Source of the DNA: Sipunculus nudus
Lineage: Eukaryota; Annelida; Sipuncula; Golfingiida; Sipunculidae
Assembly (NCBI GenBank): GCA_026874595.1
Contig: CM049315.1
Location: 63,175,389 to 63,239,388, forward strand
Reading direction: 5' to 3'
DNA: 64,000 nucleotides
The stretch's first letter is position 1; each line of letters begins with the position of its first letter. The notes beneath the pieces are model-generated. The model was not told the DNA's origin and did not search any database. It saw nothing but the letters and a program-made list of their open reading frames with translations. A program made the translations under genes and the position numbers. This document shows, one piece after another, positions 22,093 to 33,729 of the stretch.

Positions 22093-25000
22093 CTTGCAGA
22101 AATCAGATCGGTTTTCGCGTAATACAACATCGTGTTGTGCAAAATAGAAGATTAAAATTGCAAAAGAAGCAATTCAGAAGCTCCATTAGGCCATTTAGAA
22201 CCGGGTACAAACATCGATCTCGCCGAAATCACCTAGGTTTTTGGCTAATTCAGGAACGTGTGTTGTGCAAAAATTACAGATTTCAATTGCAAAAGAAGCA
22301 ATTCAGAAGCTTCATTAGGCCGTTTAGATTCAGATACAAACGTCTGTTACGACGAAATCAGCTCGGTTTTTTCGTAATACAAGATCGTGATTTGTGCAGA
22401 AACGGCTGAAATAAACTGCGATAGAAGCGTTTAAATAGCTTCATTAGGCCATTTAGAAATTGTTAAAAACGTCGCTTTTGCTGAAATCAGATCGGTTTTC
22501 GCGTAATACAACATCTTGTTGTGCAAAATAGAAGATTAAAATTGCAAAAGAAGCAATTCAGAAGCTCCATTAGGCCATTTAGAACCGGATACAAACATCC
22601 ATCTCGCCGAAATCAGCTAGGTTTTTGGCTAATTCAGGAACGTGTGTTGTGCAAAAATTACAGATTTCAATTGCAAAAGAAGCAATTCAGAAGCTTCATT
22701 AGGCCGTTTAGAATCAGATACAAACGTCTTTTACGACGAAATCAGCTCGGTTTTTTCCTAATACAAGATCGTGATTTGTGCAGAAACGGCTAATATGAAC
22801 AGCGATAGAAGCGTTTAAATTGCTTCATTAGGCCATTTAGAAATTGTTAAAAACGTCGCTCTTGCTGAAATCAGATCGGTTTTCGCGTAGTACAAGATCG
22901 TGTCTTGTGCAATGATCACCGATTTAAACTGCGAAAGAAGCCTTTTAGAAGCTTCATCAGGCCATTAAGAACCAGTTAGAAACGTCGTTTTTGCTGAAAT
23001 CAGCTCGATTTTTTTGCGTAATGCAAGATCGTGTTTGTGCAAATATTGCAGATTTAAATTGTAAAAGAATCAATTCAGGAGCTTTATTAGACCATTTAGA
23101 TCCAGATACCAACGTCTTTTTGCCGAAATCAGCTCGTTTTTGCGTAATACAAGACCGTGTTTTGTGCAAAGATGACCGATTTAAACTGCCAAGGAAGCCT
23201 TTTAGAAGCTTCTTCAGGCCATTAAGAACCAGTTAGCAACGTCGTTTTTGCTGAAATCAGCTCGATTTTTTGCGTAATACAAAATCGTGTGTTGTGCAAA
23301 GATGACCGATTTAAACTGCTTAAGAAGCGTTTTAGAAGCTTTATCAGGCCATTGAGAACCAGTTAGAAACGTCTTTTACGCCGAAATCAGCTCGTTTTTT
23401 TCGTAATACAAGATCGTGATTTGTGCAGAAACGGCTGATTTAAACTGCGATAGAAGCGTTTTAATAGCTTCATTAGGCCATTTAGAAATTGGTAAAAACG
23501 TCGCTCTTGCTGAAATCAGATCGGTTTTTGCGTAATACAAGATAGTGTTTTGTGCAAAGATGACCAATTTAAACTGCTAAAGAAGCGTTTTAGAAGCTTC
23601 ATCAGGCCACTAAGAACCAGTTAGAAACGTCTTTTACGCCGAAATCAGCCCGTTTTTTTCGTAATACAAGATCGTGATTTGTGCAGAAACGGCTGATTTA
23701 AACTGCAATAGAAGCGTTTTAATAGCTTCATTAGGCCATTTAGAAATTGGTAAAAACGTCGCTCTTGCTGAAATCCGATCGGTTTTCGCGTAATACAACA
23801 TCGTGTTGTGCAAAATAGAAGATTAAAATTGTAAAAGAAGCAATTCAGAAGCTCCATTAGGCCATTTAGAACCGGGTACAAACATCGATCTCGCCGAAAT
23901 CAGATAGGTTTTTGCCTAATTCAGGAACGTGTGTTGTGCAAAAATTACAGATTTAAATTGCAAAAGAAGCAATTCAGAAGCTCCATTAGGCCATTTAGAA
24001 CCGGGTACAAACATCGATCTCGCCGAAATCAGCTAGGTTTTTGCCTAATTCATGATCGTGTGTTGTGCAAAAATTGCAGATTTAAATTGCAAAAGAAGCA
24101 ATTCAGAAGCTTCATTAGGCCGTTTAGAACCAGATACAAACATCTTTTACGCCGAAATCAGCTCGGTTTTTCCGTAATACAAAATCGTGTGTTGTGCAAA
24201 GATGACCGATTTAAACTGGGAAAGAAGCGATTCAATAGCTTTATTAGTCGACTTAAAACCCGTTACAACCGTCTTTTTCGCTGAAATAAGCTCGGTTTTT
24301 GCGTAGTACAAGATCGTGTGTTGGGCAAATATCACCGATTTAAACTGCGAGAGAAGAGATTCAATAGCTTCATAAGGCGACTTATAACCCGTTACAACCG
24401 TCGTTTTCGCCGAAATAAGCTCGGTTTTGCGTAGTACAAGATCGTGTGTTGGGCAAATATCACCGATAAAAACTGCTAAATAAGCATTTTAGAAACTTCA
24501 TCAGGCCATTAAGAACCAGTTAGAAACGGCGTTTTTGCTGAAATCAGCTCGATTTTTTTAGCGTAATATAAGATCGTGTTTGTGCAAAAATGACCGATTT
24601 AAACTGCAAAAGAAGAGTTTAAGAAGCTTCAATAGGCCACTTCAAACCAGTTACAAAGATCTTTTTTGCCGAAATCGACTCGGATTTTGCGTTATAATAG
24701 ATCATGATTTGTGCAGAAATGGCCAGATTAAACTGCGAAAGGAGCGTTTCAGAAACTTCATTAGGCGACTTAAAACCCGTTACAAAAGTCGTTTTCGCCG
24801 CAGTCAGCTCGGTTTTCGAGTACTACAAGATCGTGAGTTGTGCAAAAATGGCCGTTTAAATTGCAAATGAAGCGTTTTAATAGCTTCATCAGGCCATTTA
24901 AAACAAGTTACAAACGTCGTTATTGCCGAAATCAGCAAGGTTTTCGCTTAATACAAGATCGCAGATTTAAATTGCAAAAGAATCAATTCAGGAGCTTTAT

Positions 25001-25420
25001 TAGGCCATTTAGAACCAGATACCAACGTCTTTTTCGCCGAAATCAGATCGGTTTTTGCGTAATACAAGACCGTGTTTTGTGCAAAGATGACCGATTTCAA
25101 CTGCCAAGGAAGCCTTTTAGAAGCTTCATCAGGCCATTAAGAACAAGTTAGCAACGTCGTTTTTGCTGAAATCAGCTCGATTTTTTGCGTAACACAAAAT
25201 CGTGTGTTGTGCAAAGATGACCGATTTAAACTGCTAAAGAAGCGTTTTAGAAGCTTCATCAGGCCATTAAGAACCAGTTAGAAACGTCTTTTACGCCGAA
25301 ATCAGCTCGTTTTTTTCGTAATACAAGATCGTGATTTGTGCAGAAACGGCTGATTTAAACTGCGATAGAAGCGTTTTAATAGCTTCATTAGGCCATTTAG
25401 AAATTGGTAAAAACGTCGCT
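22093..25420 (+). repeat. HOR unit U4 (3,328 bp)
   Basis: U4 has two trimers, a short gamma tail and the core, about 26 monomers. It groups with U5 and U6 by gaaaggagcg in the core monomer near 24736 and by ggtttttccgtaatac near 24168. It keeps aacatccatctcg in the second trimer near 22591, unlike U5 and U6. The open stretch at 22137 contains acctagg, a private change from gctagg. Confidence 0.88.
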
Positions 25421-28400
25421 CTTGCAGAAATCAGATCGGTTTTCGCGTAATACAACATCGTGTTGTGCAAAATAGAAGATTAAAATTGCAAAAGAAGCAA
25501 TTCAGAAGCTCCATTAGGCCATTTAGAACCGGGTACAAACATCGATCTCGCCGAAATCAGCTAGGTTTTTGGCTAATTCAGGAACGTGTGTTGTGCAAAA
25601 ATTACAGATTTAAATTGCAAAAGAAGCAATTCAGAAGCTTCATTAGGCCGTTTAGATTCAGATACAAACGTCTGTTACGACGAAATCAGCTCGGTTTTTT
25701 CGTAATACAAGATCGTGATTTGTGCAGAAACGGCTGAAATAAACTGCGATAGAAGCGTTTAAATAGCTTCATTAGGCCATTTAGAAATTGTTAAAAACGT
25801 CGCTTTTGCTGAAATCAGATCGGTTTTCGCGTAATACATTATCGTGTTGTGCAAAATAGAAGATTAAAATTGCAAAAGAAGCAATTCAGAAGCTCCATTA
25901 GGCAATTTAGAACCGGGTACAAACATCGATCTCGCCGAAATCAGCTAGGTTTTTGCCTAATTCATGATCGTGTGTTGTGCAAAAATTGCAGATTTAAATT
26001 GCAAAAGAAGCAATTCAGAAGCTTCATTAGGCCGTTTAGAACCAGATACAAACGTCTTTTACGACGAAATCAGCTCGGTTTTTTCCTAATACAAGATCGT
26101 GATTTGTGCAGAAACAGCTAATATAAACTGCGATAGAAGCGTTTAAATAGCTTCATTATGCCATTTAGAAATTGTTAAAAACGTCGCTTTTGCTGAAATC
26201 AGATCGGTTTTCGCTTAGTACAAGATCGTGCTGTGCAAAAGAGAAGATTAAAATCGCAAAAGAAGCAATTCAGAAGCTCCATTAGGCCATTTAGAACCGG
26301 GTACAAACATCGATCTCGCCGAAATCAGCAAGGTTTTTCCCTAATTCATGATCGTGTGTTGTGCAAAAATTGCAGATTTAAATTGCAAAAGAAGCAATTC
26401 AGAAACTTTATTAGGCCGTTTAGAATAAGATACCAACGTCTTTTTGCCGAAATCAGCGCGTTTTTGCGTAATACAAGACCGTGTTTTGTGCAAAGATGAC
26501 CGATTTAAACTGCCAAGGAAGCCTTTTAGAAGCTTATTCAGGCCATTAAGAACCAGTTAGCAACGTCGTTTTTGCTGAAATCAGCTCGATTTTTTGCGTA
26601 ATACAAAATCGTGTGTTGTGCAAAGATGACCGATTTAAACTGCTTAAGAAGCGTTTTAGAAGCTTTATCAGGCCATTGAGAACCAGTTAGAAACGTCTTT
26701 TACGCCGAAATCAGCTCGTTTTTTTCGTAATACAAGATCGTGATTTGTGCAGAAACGGCTGATTTAAACTGCGATAGAAGCGTTTTAATAGCTTCATTAG
26801 GCCATTTAGAAATTGGTAAAAACGTCGCTCTTGCTGAAATCAGATCGGTTTTTGCGTAATACAAGATAGTGTTTTGTGCAAAGATGACCAATTTAAACTG
26901 CTAAAGAAGCGTTTTAGAAGCTTCATCAGGCCACTAAGAACCAGTTAGAAACGTCTTTTACGCCGAAATCAGCCCGTTTTTTTCGTAATACAAGATCGTG
27001 ATTTGTGCAGAAACGGCTGATTTAAACTGCAATAGAAGCGTTTTAATAGCTTCATTAGGCCATTTAGAAATTGGTAAAAACGTCGCTCTTGCTGAAATCC
27101 GATCGGTTTTCGCGTAATACAACATCGTGTTGTGCAAAATAGAAGATTAAAATTGCAAAAGAAGCAATTCAGAAGCTCCATTAGGCCATTTAGAACCGGG
27201 TACAAACATCGATCTCGCCGAAATCAGATAGGTTTTTGCCTAATTCAGGAACGTGTGTTGTGCAAAAATTACAGATTTAAATTGCAAAAGAAGCAATTCA
27301 GAAGCTCCATTAGGCCATTTAGAACCGGGTACAAACATCGATCTCGCCGAAATCAGCTAGGTTTTTGCCTAATTCATGATCGTGTGTTGTGCAAAAATTG
27401 CAGATTTAAATTGCAAAAGAAGCAATTCAGAAGCTTCATTAGGCCGTTTAGAACCAGATACAAACATCTTTTACGCCGAAATCAGCTCGGTTTTTCCGTA
27501 ATACAAAATCGTGTGTTGTGCAAAGATGACCGATTTAAACTGGGAAAGAAGCGATTCAATAGCTTTATTAGTCGACTTAAAACCCGTTACAACCGTCTTT
27601 TTCGCTGAAATAAGCTCGGTTTTTGCGTAGTACAAGATCGTGTGTTGGGCAAATATCACCGATTTAAACTGCGAGAGAAGAGATTCAATAGCTTCATAAG
27701 GCGACTTATAACCCGTTACAACCGTCGTTTTCGCCGAAATAAGCTCGGTTTTGCGTAGTACAAGATCGTGTGTTGGGCAAATATCACCGATAAAAACTGC
27801 TAAATAAGCATTTTAGAAACTTCATCAGGCCATTAAGAACCAGTTAGAAACGGCGTTTTTGCTGAAATCAGCTCGATTTTTTTAGCGTAATATAAGATCG
27901 TGTTTGTGCAAAAATGACCGATTTAAACTGCAAAAGAAGAGTTTAAGAAGCTTCAATAGGCCACTTCAAACCAGTTACAAAGATCTTTTTTGCCGAAATC
28001 GACTCGGATTTTGCGTTATAATAGATCATGATTTGTGCAGAAATGGCCAGATTAAACTGCGAAAGGAGCGTTTCAGAAACTTCATTAGGCGACTTAAAAC
28101 CCGTTACAAAAGTCGTTTTCGCCGCAGTCAGCTCGGTTTTCGAGTACTACAAGATCGTGAGTTGTGCAAAAATGGCCGTTTAAATTGCAAATGAAGCGTT
28201 TTAATAGCTTCATCAGGCCATTTAAAACAAGTTACAAACGTCGTTTTTGCCGAAATCAGCAAGGTTTTCGCTTAATACAAGATCGCAGATTTAAATTGCA
28301 AAAGAATCAATTCAGGAGCTTTATTAGGCCATTTAGAACCAGATACCAACGTCTTTTTCGCCGAAATCAGATCGGTTTTTGCGTAATACAAGACCGTGTT

Positions 28401-28744
28401 TTGTGCAAAGATGACCGATTTCAACTGCCAAGGAAGCCTTTTAGAAGCTTCATCAGGCCATTAAGAACAAGTTAGCAACGTCGTTTTTGCTGAAATCAGC
28501 TCGATTTTTTGCGTAACACAAAATCGTGTGTTGTGCAAAGATGACCGATTTAAACTGCTAAAGAAGCGTTTTAGAAGCTTCATCAGGCCATTAAGAACCA
28601 GTTAGAAACGTCTTTTACGCCGAAATCAGCTCGTTTTTTTCGTAATACAAGATCGTGATTTGTGCAGAAACGGCTGATTTAAACTGCGATAGAAGCGTTT
28701 TAATAGCTTCATTAGGCCATTTAGAAATTGGTAAAAACGTCGCT
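25421..28744 (+). repeat. HOR unit U5 (3,324 bp)
   Basis: A tandem neighbour of U4 and U6 with the same monomer order. Its second trimer (near 25849-26121) contains a patch typical of core monomers, tttgcctaattcatgatcg and attgcagatttaaattgc, where U6 and U7 read tttggctaattcagg and attacagatttcaattgc. The third trimer is fused to a gamma-type monomer at agaataagataccaacg near 26422. Confidence 0.88.
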
Positions 28745-31700
28745 CTTGCAGAAATCAGATCGGTTTTCGCGTAATACAACATCGTGTTGTGCAAAATAGA
28801 AGATTAAAATTGCAAAAGAAGCAATTCAGAAGCTCCATTAGGCCATTTAGAACCGGGTACAAACATCGATCTCCCCGAAATCAGCTAGGTTTTTGGCTAA
28901 TTCAGGAACGTGTGTTGTGCAAAAATTACAGATTTCAATTGCAAAAGAAGCAATTCAGAAGCTTCATTAGGCCGTTTAGATTCAGATACAAACGTCTGTT
29001 ACGACGAAATCAGCTCGGTTTTTTCGTAATACAAGATCGTGATTTGTGCAGAAACGGCTGAAATAAACTGCGATAGAAGCGTTTAAATAGCTTCATTAGG
29101 CCATTTAGAAATTGTTAAAAACGTCGCTTTTGCTGAAATCAGATCGGTTTTCGCTTAGTACAAGATCGTGTTGTGCAAAAAGAGAAGATTAAAATTGCAA
29201 AAGAAGCAATTCAGAAGCTCCATTAGGCCCTTTAGAACCGGGTACAAACATCGATCTCGCCGAAATCAGCTAGGTTTTTGGCTAATTCAGGAACGTGTGT
29301 TGTGCAAAAATTACAGATTTCAATTGCAAAAGAAGCAATTCAGAAGCTTCATTAGGCCGTTTAGAATCAGATACAAACGTCTTTTACGACGAAATCAGCT
29401 CGGTTTTTTCCTAATACAAGATCGTGATTTGTGCAGAAACGGCTAATATAAACTGCGATAGAAGCGTTTAAATAGCTTCATTATGCCATTTAGAAATTGT
29501 TAAAAACGTCGCTTTTGCTGAAATCAGATCGGTTTTCGCTTAGTACAAGATCGTGTTGTGCAAAAGAGAAGATTAAAATCGCAAAAGAAGCAATTCAGAA
29601 GCTCCATTAGGCCATTTAGAACCGGGTACAAACATCGATCTCGCCGAAATCAGCTAGGTTTTTCCCTAATTCATGATCGTGTGTTGTGCAAAAATTGCAG
29701 ATTTAAATTGCAAAAGAAGCAATTCAGAAACTTTATTAGGCCGTTTAGAATAAGATACCAACGTCTTTTTGCCGAAATCAGCTCGTTTTTTGCGTAATAC
29801 AAGACCGTGTTTTGTGCAAAGATGACCGATTTAAACTGCCAAGGAAGCCTTTTAGAAGCTTCATCAGGCCATTAAGAACCAGTTAGCAACGTCGTTTTTG
29901 CTGAAATCAGCTCGATTTTTTGCGTAATACAAAATCGTGTGTTGTGCAAAGATGACCGATTTAAACTGCTTAAGAAGCGTTTTAGAAGCTTTATCAGGCC
30001 ATTGAGAACCAGTTAGAAACGTCTTTTACGCCGAAATCAGCTCGTTTTTTTCGTAATACAAGATCGTGATTTGTGCAGAAACGGCTGATTTAAACTGCGA
30101 TAGAAGCGTTTTAATAGCTTCATTAGGCCATTTAGAAATTGGTAAAAACGTCGCTCTTGCTGAAATCAGATCGGTTTTTGCGTAATACAAGATAGTGTTT
30201 TGTGCAAAGATGACCAATTTAAACTGCTAAAGAAGCGTTTTAGAAGCTTCATCAGGCCACTAAGAACCAGTTAGAAACGTCTTTTACGCCGAAATCAGCC
30301 CGTTTTTTTCGTAATACAAGATCGTGATTTGTGCAGAAACGGCTGATTTAAACTGCAATAGAAGCGTTTTAATAGCTTCATTAGGCCATTTAGAAATTGG
30401 TAAAAACGTCGCTCTTGCTGAAATCCGATCGGTTTTCGCGTAATACAACATCGTGTTGTGCAAAATAGAAGATTAAAATTGCAAAAGAAGCAATTCAGAA
30501 GCTCCATTAGGCCATTTAGAACCGGGTACAAACATCGATCTCGCCGAAATCAGATAGGTTTTTGCCTAATTCAGGAACGTGTGTTGTGCAAAAATTACAG
30601 ATTTAAATTGCAAAAGAATCAATTCAGGAGCTTTATTAGGCCATTTAGAACCGGGTACAAACATCGATCTCGCCGAAATCAGCTAGGTTTTTGCCTAATT
30701 CATGATCGTGTGTTGTGCAAAAATTGCAGATTTAAATTGCAAAAGAAGCAATTCAGAAGCTTCATTAGGCCGTTTAGAACCAGATACAAACATCTTTTAC
30801 GCCGAAATCAGCTCGGTTTTTCCGTAATACAAAATCGTGTGTTGTGCAAAGATGACCGATTTAAACTGGGAAAGAAGCGATTCAATAGCTTTATTAGTCG
30901 ACTTAAAACCCGTTACAACCGTCTTTTTCGCTGAAATAAGCTCGGTTTTTGCGTAGTACAAGATCGTGTGTTGGGCAAATATCACCGATTTAAACTGCGA
31001 GAGAAGAGATTCAATAGCTTCATAAGGCGACTTATAACCCGTTACAACCGTCGTTTTCGCCGAAATAAGCTCGGTTTTGCGTAGTACAAGATCGTGTGTT
31101 GGGCAAATATCACCGATAAAAACTGCTAAATAAGCATTTTAGAAACTTCATCAGGCCATTAAGAACCAGTTAGAAACGGCGTTTTTGCTGAAATCAGCTC
31201 GATTTTTTTAGCGTAATATAAGATCGTGTTTGTGCAAAAATGACCGATTTAAACTGCAAAAGAAGAGTTTAAGAAGCTTCAATAGGCCACTTCAAACCAG
31301 TTACAAAGATCTTTTTTGCCGAAATCGACTCGGATTTTGCGTTATAATAGATCATGATTTGTGCAGAAATGGCCAGATTAAACTGCGAAAGGAGCGTTTC
31401 AGAAACTTCATTAGGCGACTTAAAACCCGTTACAAAAGTCGTTTTCGCCGCAGTCAGCTCGGTTTTCGAGTACTACAAGATCGTGAGTTGTGCAAAAATG
31501 GCCGTTTAAATTGCAAATGAAGCGTTTTAATAGCTTCATCAGGCCATTTAAAACAAGTTACAAACGTCGTTTTTGCCGAAATCAGCAAGGTTTTCGCTTA
31601 AAACAAGATCGCAGATTTAAATTGCAAAAGAATCAATTCAGGAGCTTTATTAGGCCATTTAGAACCAGATACCAACGTCTTTTTCGCCGAAATCAGATCG

Positions 31701-32070
31701 GTTTTTGCGTAATACAAGACCGTGTTTTGTGCAAAGATGACCGATTTCAACTGCCAAGGAAGCCTTTTAGAAGCTTCATCAGGCCATTAAGAACAAGTTA
31801 GCAACGTCGTTTTTGCTGAAATCAGCTCGATTTTTTGCGTAACACAAAATCGTGTGTTGTGCAAAGATGACCGATTTAAACTGCTAAAGAAGCGTTTTAG
31901 AAGCTTCATCAGGCCATTAAGAACCAGTTAGAAACGTCTTTTACGCCGAAATCAGCTCGTTTTTTTCGTAATACAAGATCGTGATTTGTGCAGAAACGGC
32001 TGATTTAAACTGCGATAGAAGCGTTTTAATAGCTTCATTAGGCCATTTAGAAATTGGTAAAAACGTCGCT
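28745..32070 (+). repeat. HOR unit U6 (3,326 bp)
   Basis: Same order as U5, including the agaataagataccaacg fusion near 29748. It carries the ctccccgaa variant in the first trimer near 28870, as in U1, U9 and U10. A short patch near 30614-30640 reads gaatcaattcaggagcttt where U5 reads gaagcaattcagaagctcc. Confidence 0.88.
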
Positions 32071-32984
32071 CTTGCAGAAATCAGATCGGTTTTCGCGTAA
32101 TACAACATCGTGTTGTGCAAAATAGAAGATTAAAATTGCAAAAGAAGCAATTCAGAAGCTCCATTAGGCCATTTAGAACCGGGTACAAACATCGATCTCG
32201 CCGAAATCAGCTAGGTTTTTGGCTAATTCAGGAACGTGTGTTGTGCAAAAATTACAGATTTAAATTGCAAAAGAAGCAATTCAGAAGCTTCATTAGGCCG
32301 TTTAGATTCAGATACAAACGTCTGTTACGACGAAATCAGCTCGGTTTTTTCGTAATACAAGATCGTGATTTGTGCAGAAACGGCTGAAATAAACTGCGAT
32401 AGAAGCGTTTAAATAGCTTCATTAGGCCATTTAGAAATTGTTAAAAACGTCGCTTTTGCTGAAATCAGATCGGTTTTCGCATAATACATTATCGTGTTGT
32501 GCAAAATAGAAGATTAAAATTGCAAAAGAAGCAATTCAGAAGCTCCATTAGGCAATTTAGAACCGGGTACAAACATCGATCTCGCCGAAATCAGCTAGGT
32601 TTTTGGCTAATTCAGGAACGTGTGTTGTGCAAAAATTACAGATTTCAATTGCAAAAGAAGCAATTCAGAAGCTTCATTAGGCCGTTTAGAATCAGATACA
32701 AACGTCTTTTACGACGAAATCAGCTCGGTTTTTTCCTAATACAAGATCGTGATTTGTGCAGAAACGGCTAATATAAACTGCGATATAAGCGTTTAAATAG
32801 CTTTATTATGCCATTAAGAAATTGTTAAAAACGTCGCTTTTGCTGAAATCAGATCGGTTTTCGCTAAGTACAAGATCGTGTTGTGCAAAAAGAGAAGATT
32901 AAAATTGCAAAAGAAGCAATTCAGAAGCTCCATTAGGCCCTTTAGAACCGGGTACAAACATCGATCTCGCCGAAATCAGCTCGA

Positions 32985-32995
32985 TTTTTTTTTTT
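32985..32995 (+). repeat. T11 tract at a fused trimer/gamma monomer
   Basis: A trimer monomer ending aacatcgatctcgcc joins directly to a gamma-type gaaatcagctcgat with a long T run. The same fusion recurs with T11 at 37199, T10 at 47943 and 55575, and T9 at 56990. In U1 and U2 the corresponding trimer continues into further monomers, so the fusion is derived in U7 and later units. Confidence 0.8.
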
Positions 32996-33617
32996 GCGTA
33001 ATGCAAGATCGTGTTTGTGCAAATATTGCAGATTTAAATTGCAAAAGAATCAATTCAGGAGCTTTATTAGGCCATTTAAAACCAGATACCAACGTCTTTT
33101 CCGCCGAAATCAGCTCGGTTTTTCCATAATACAAGACCGTGTTTTGTGCAAAGATGACCGATTTAAACTGCCAAGGAAGCCTTTTAGAAGCTTCATCAGG
33201 CCATCAAAAACCAGTTAGTAACGTCGTTTTTGCTGAAATCAGCTCGATTTTTTGCGTAATACAAAATCGTGTGTTGTGCAAAGATGACCGATTGAAACTG
33301 CTAAAGAAGCGTTTTAGAAGCTTCATCAGGCCATTAAGAACCAGTTAGAAACGTCTTTTACGCCAAAATCAGCTCTTTTTTTCGTAATACATGATCGTGA
33401 TTTGTGCAGAAACGGCTGATTTAAACTGCGATAGAAGCGTTTTAATAGCTTCATTAGGCCATTTAGAAATTGGTAAAAACGTCGCTCTTGCTGAAATCAG
33501 ATCGGTTTTCGCGTAATACAACATCGTGTTGTGCAAAATAGGAGATTAAAATTGCAAAAGAAGCAATTCAGAAGCTCCATTAGGCCATTTGAACCGGATA
33601 CAAACATCCATCTCGCC

Positions 33618-33729
33618 GAAATCAGCTAGGTTTTTGGCTAATTCAGGAACGGCTAATATAAACTGCGATAGAAGCGTTTAAATAGCTTCATTATGCCATT
33701 TAGAAATTGTTAAAAACGTCGCTCTTGCT
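33618..33729 (+). repeat. 112-bp fused monomer (microhomology deletion), copy 1
   Basis: The sequence aattcaggaacggctaat joins two different monomers. In undeleted copies (near 2572, 9149, 17516 and 22630) aattcaggaacg is followed by about one more monomer before agaaacggctaat. The shared aacg at the join suggests a deletion of a little over one monomer at a 4-bp microhomology. Confidence 0.88.
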
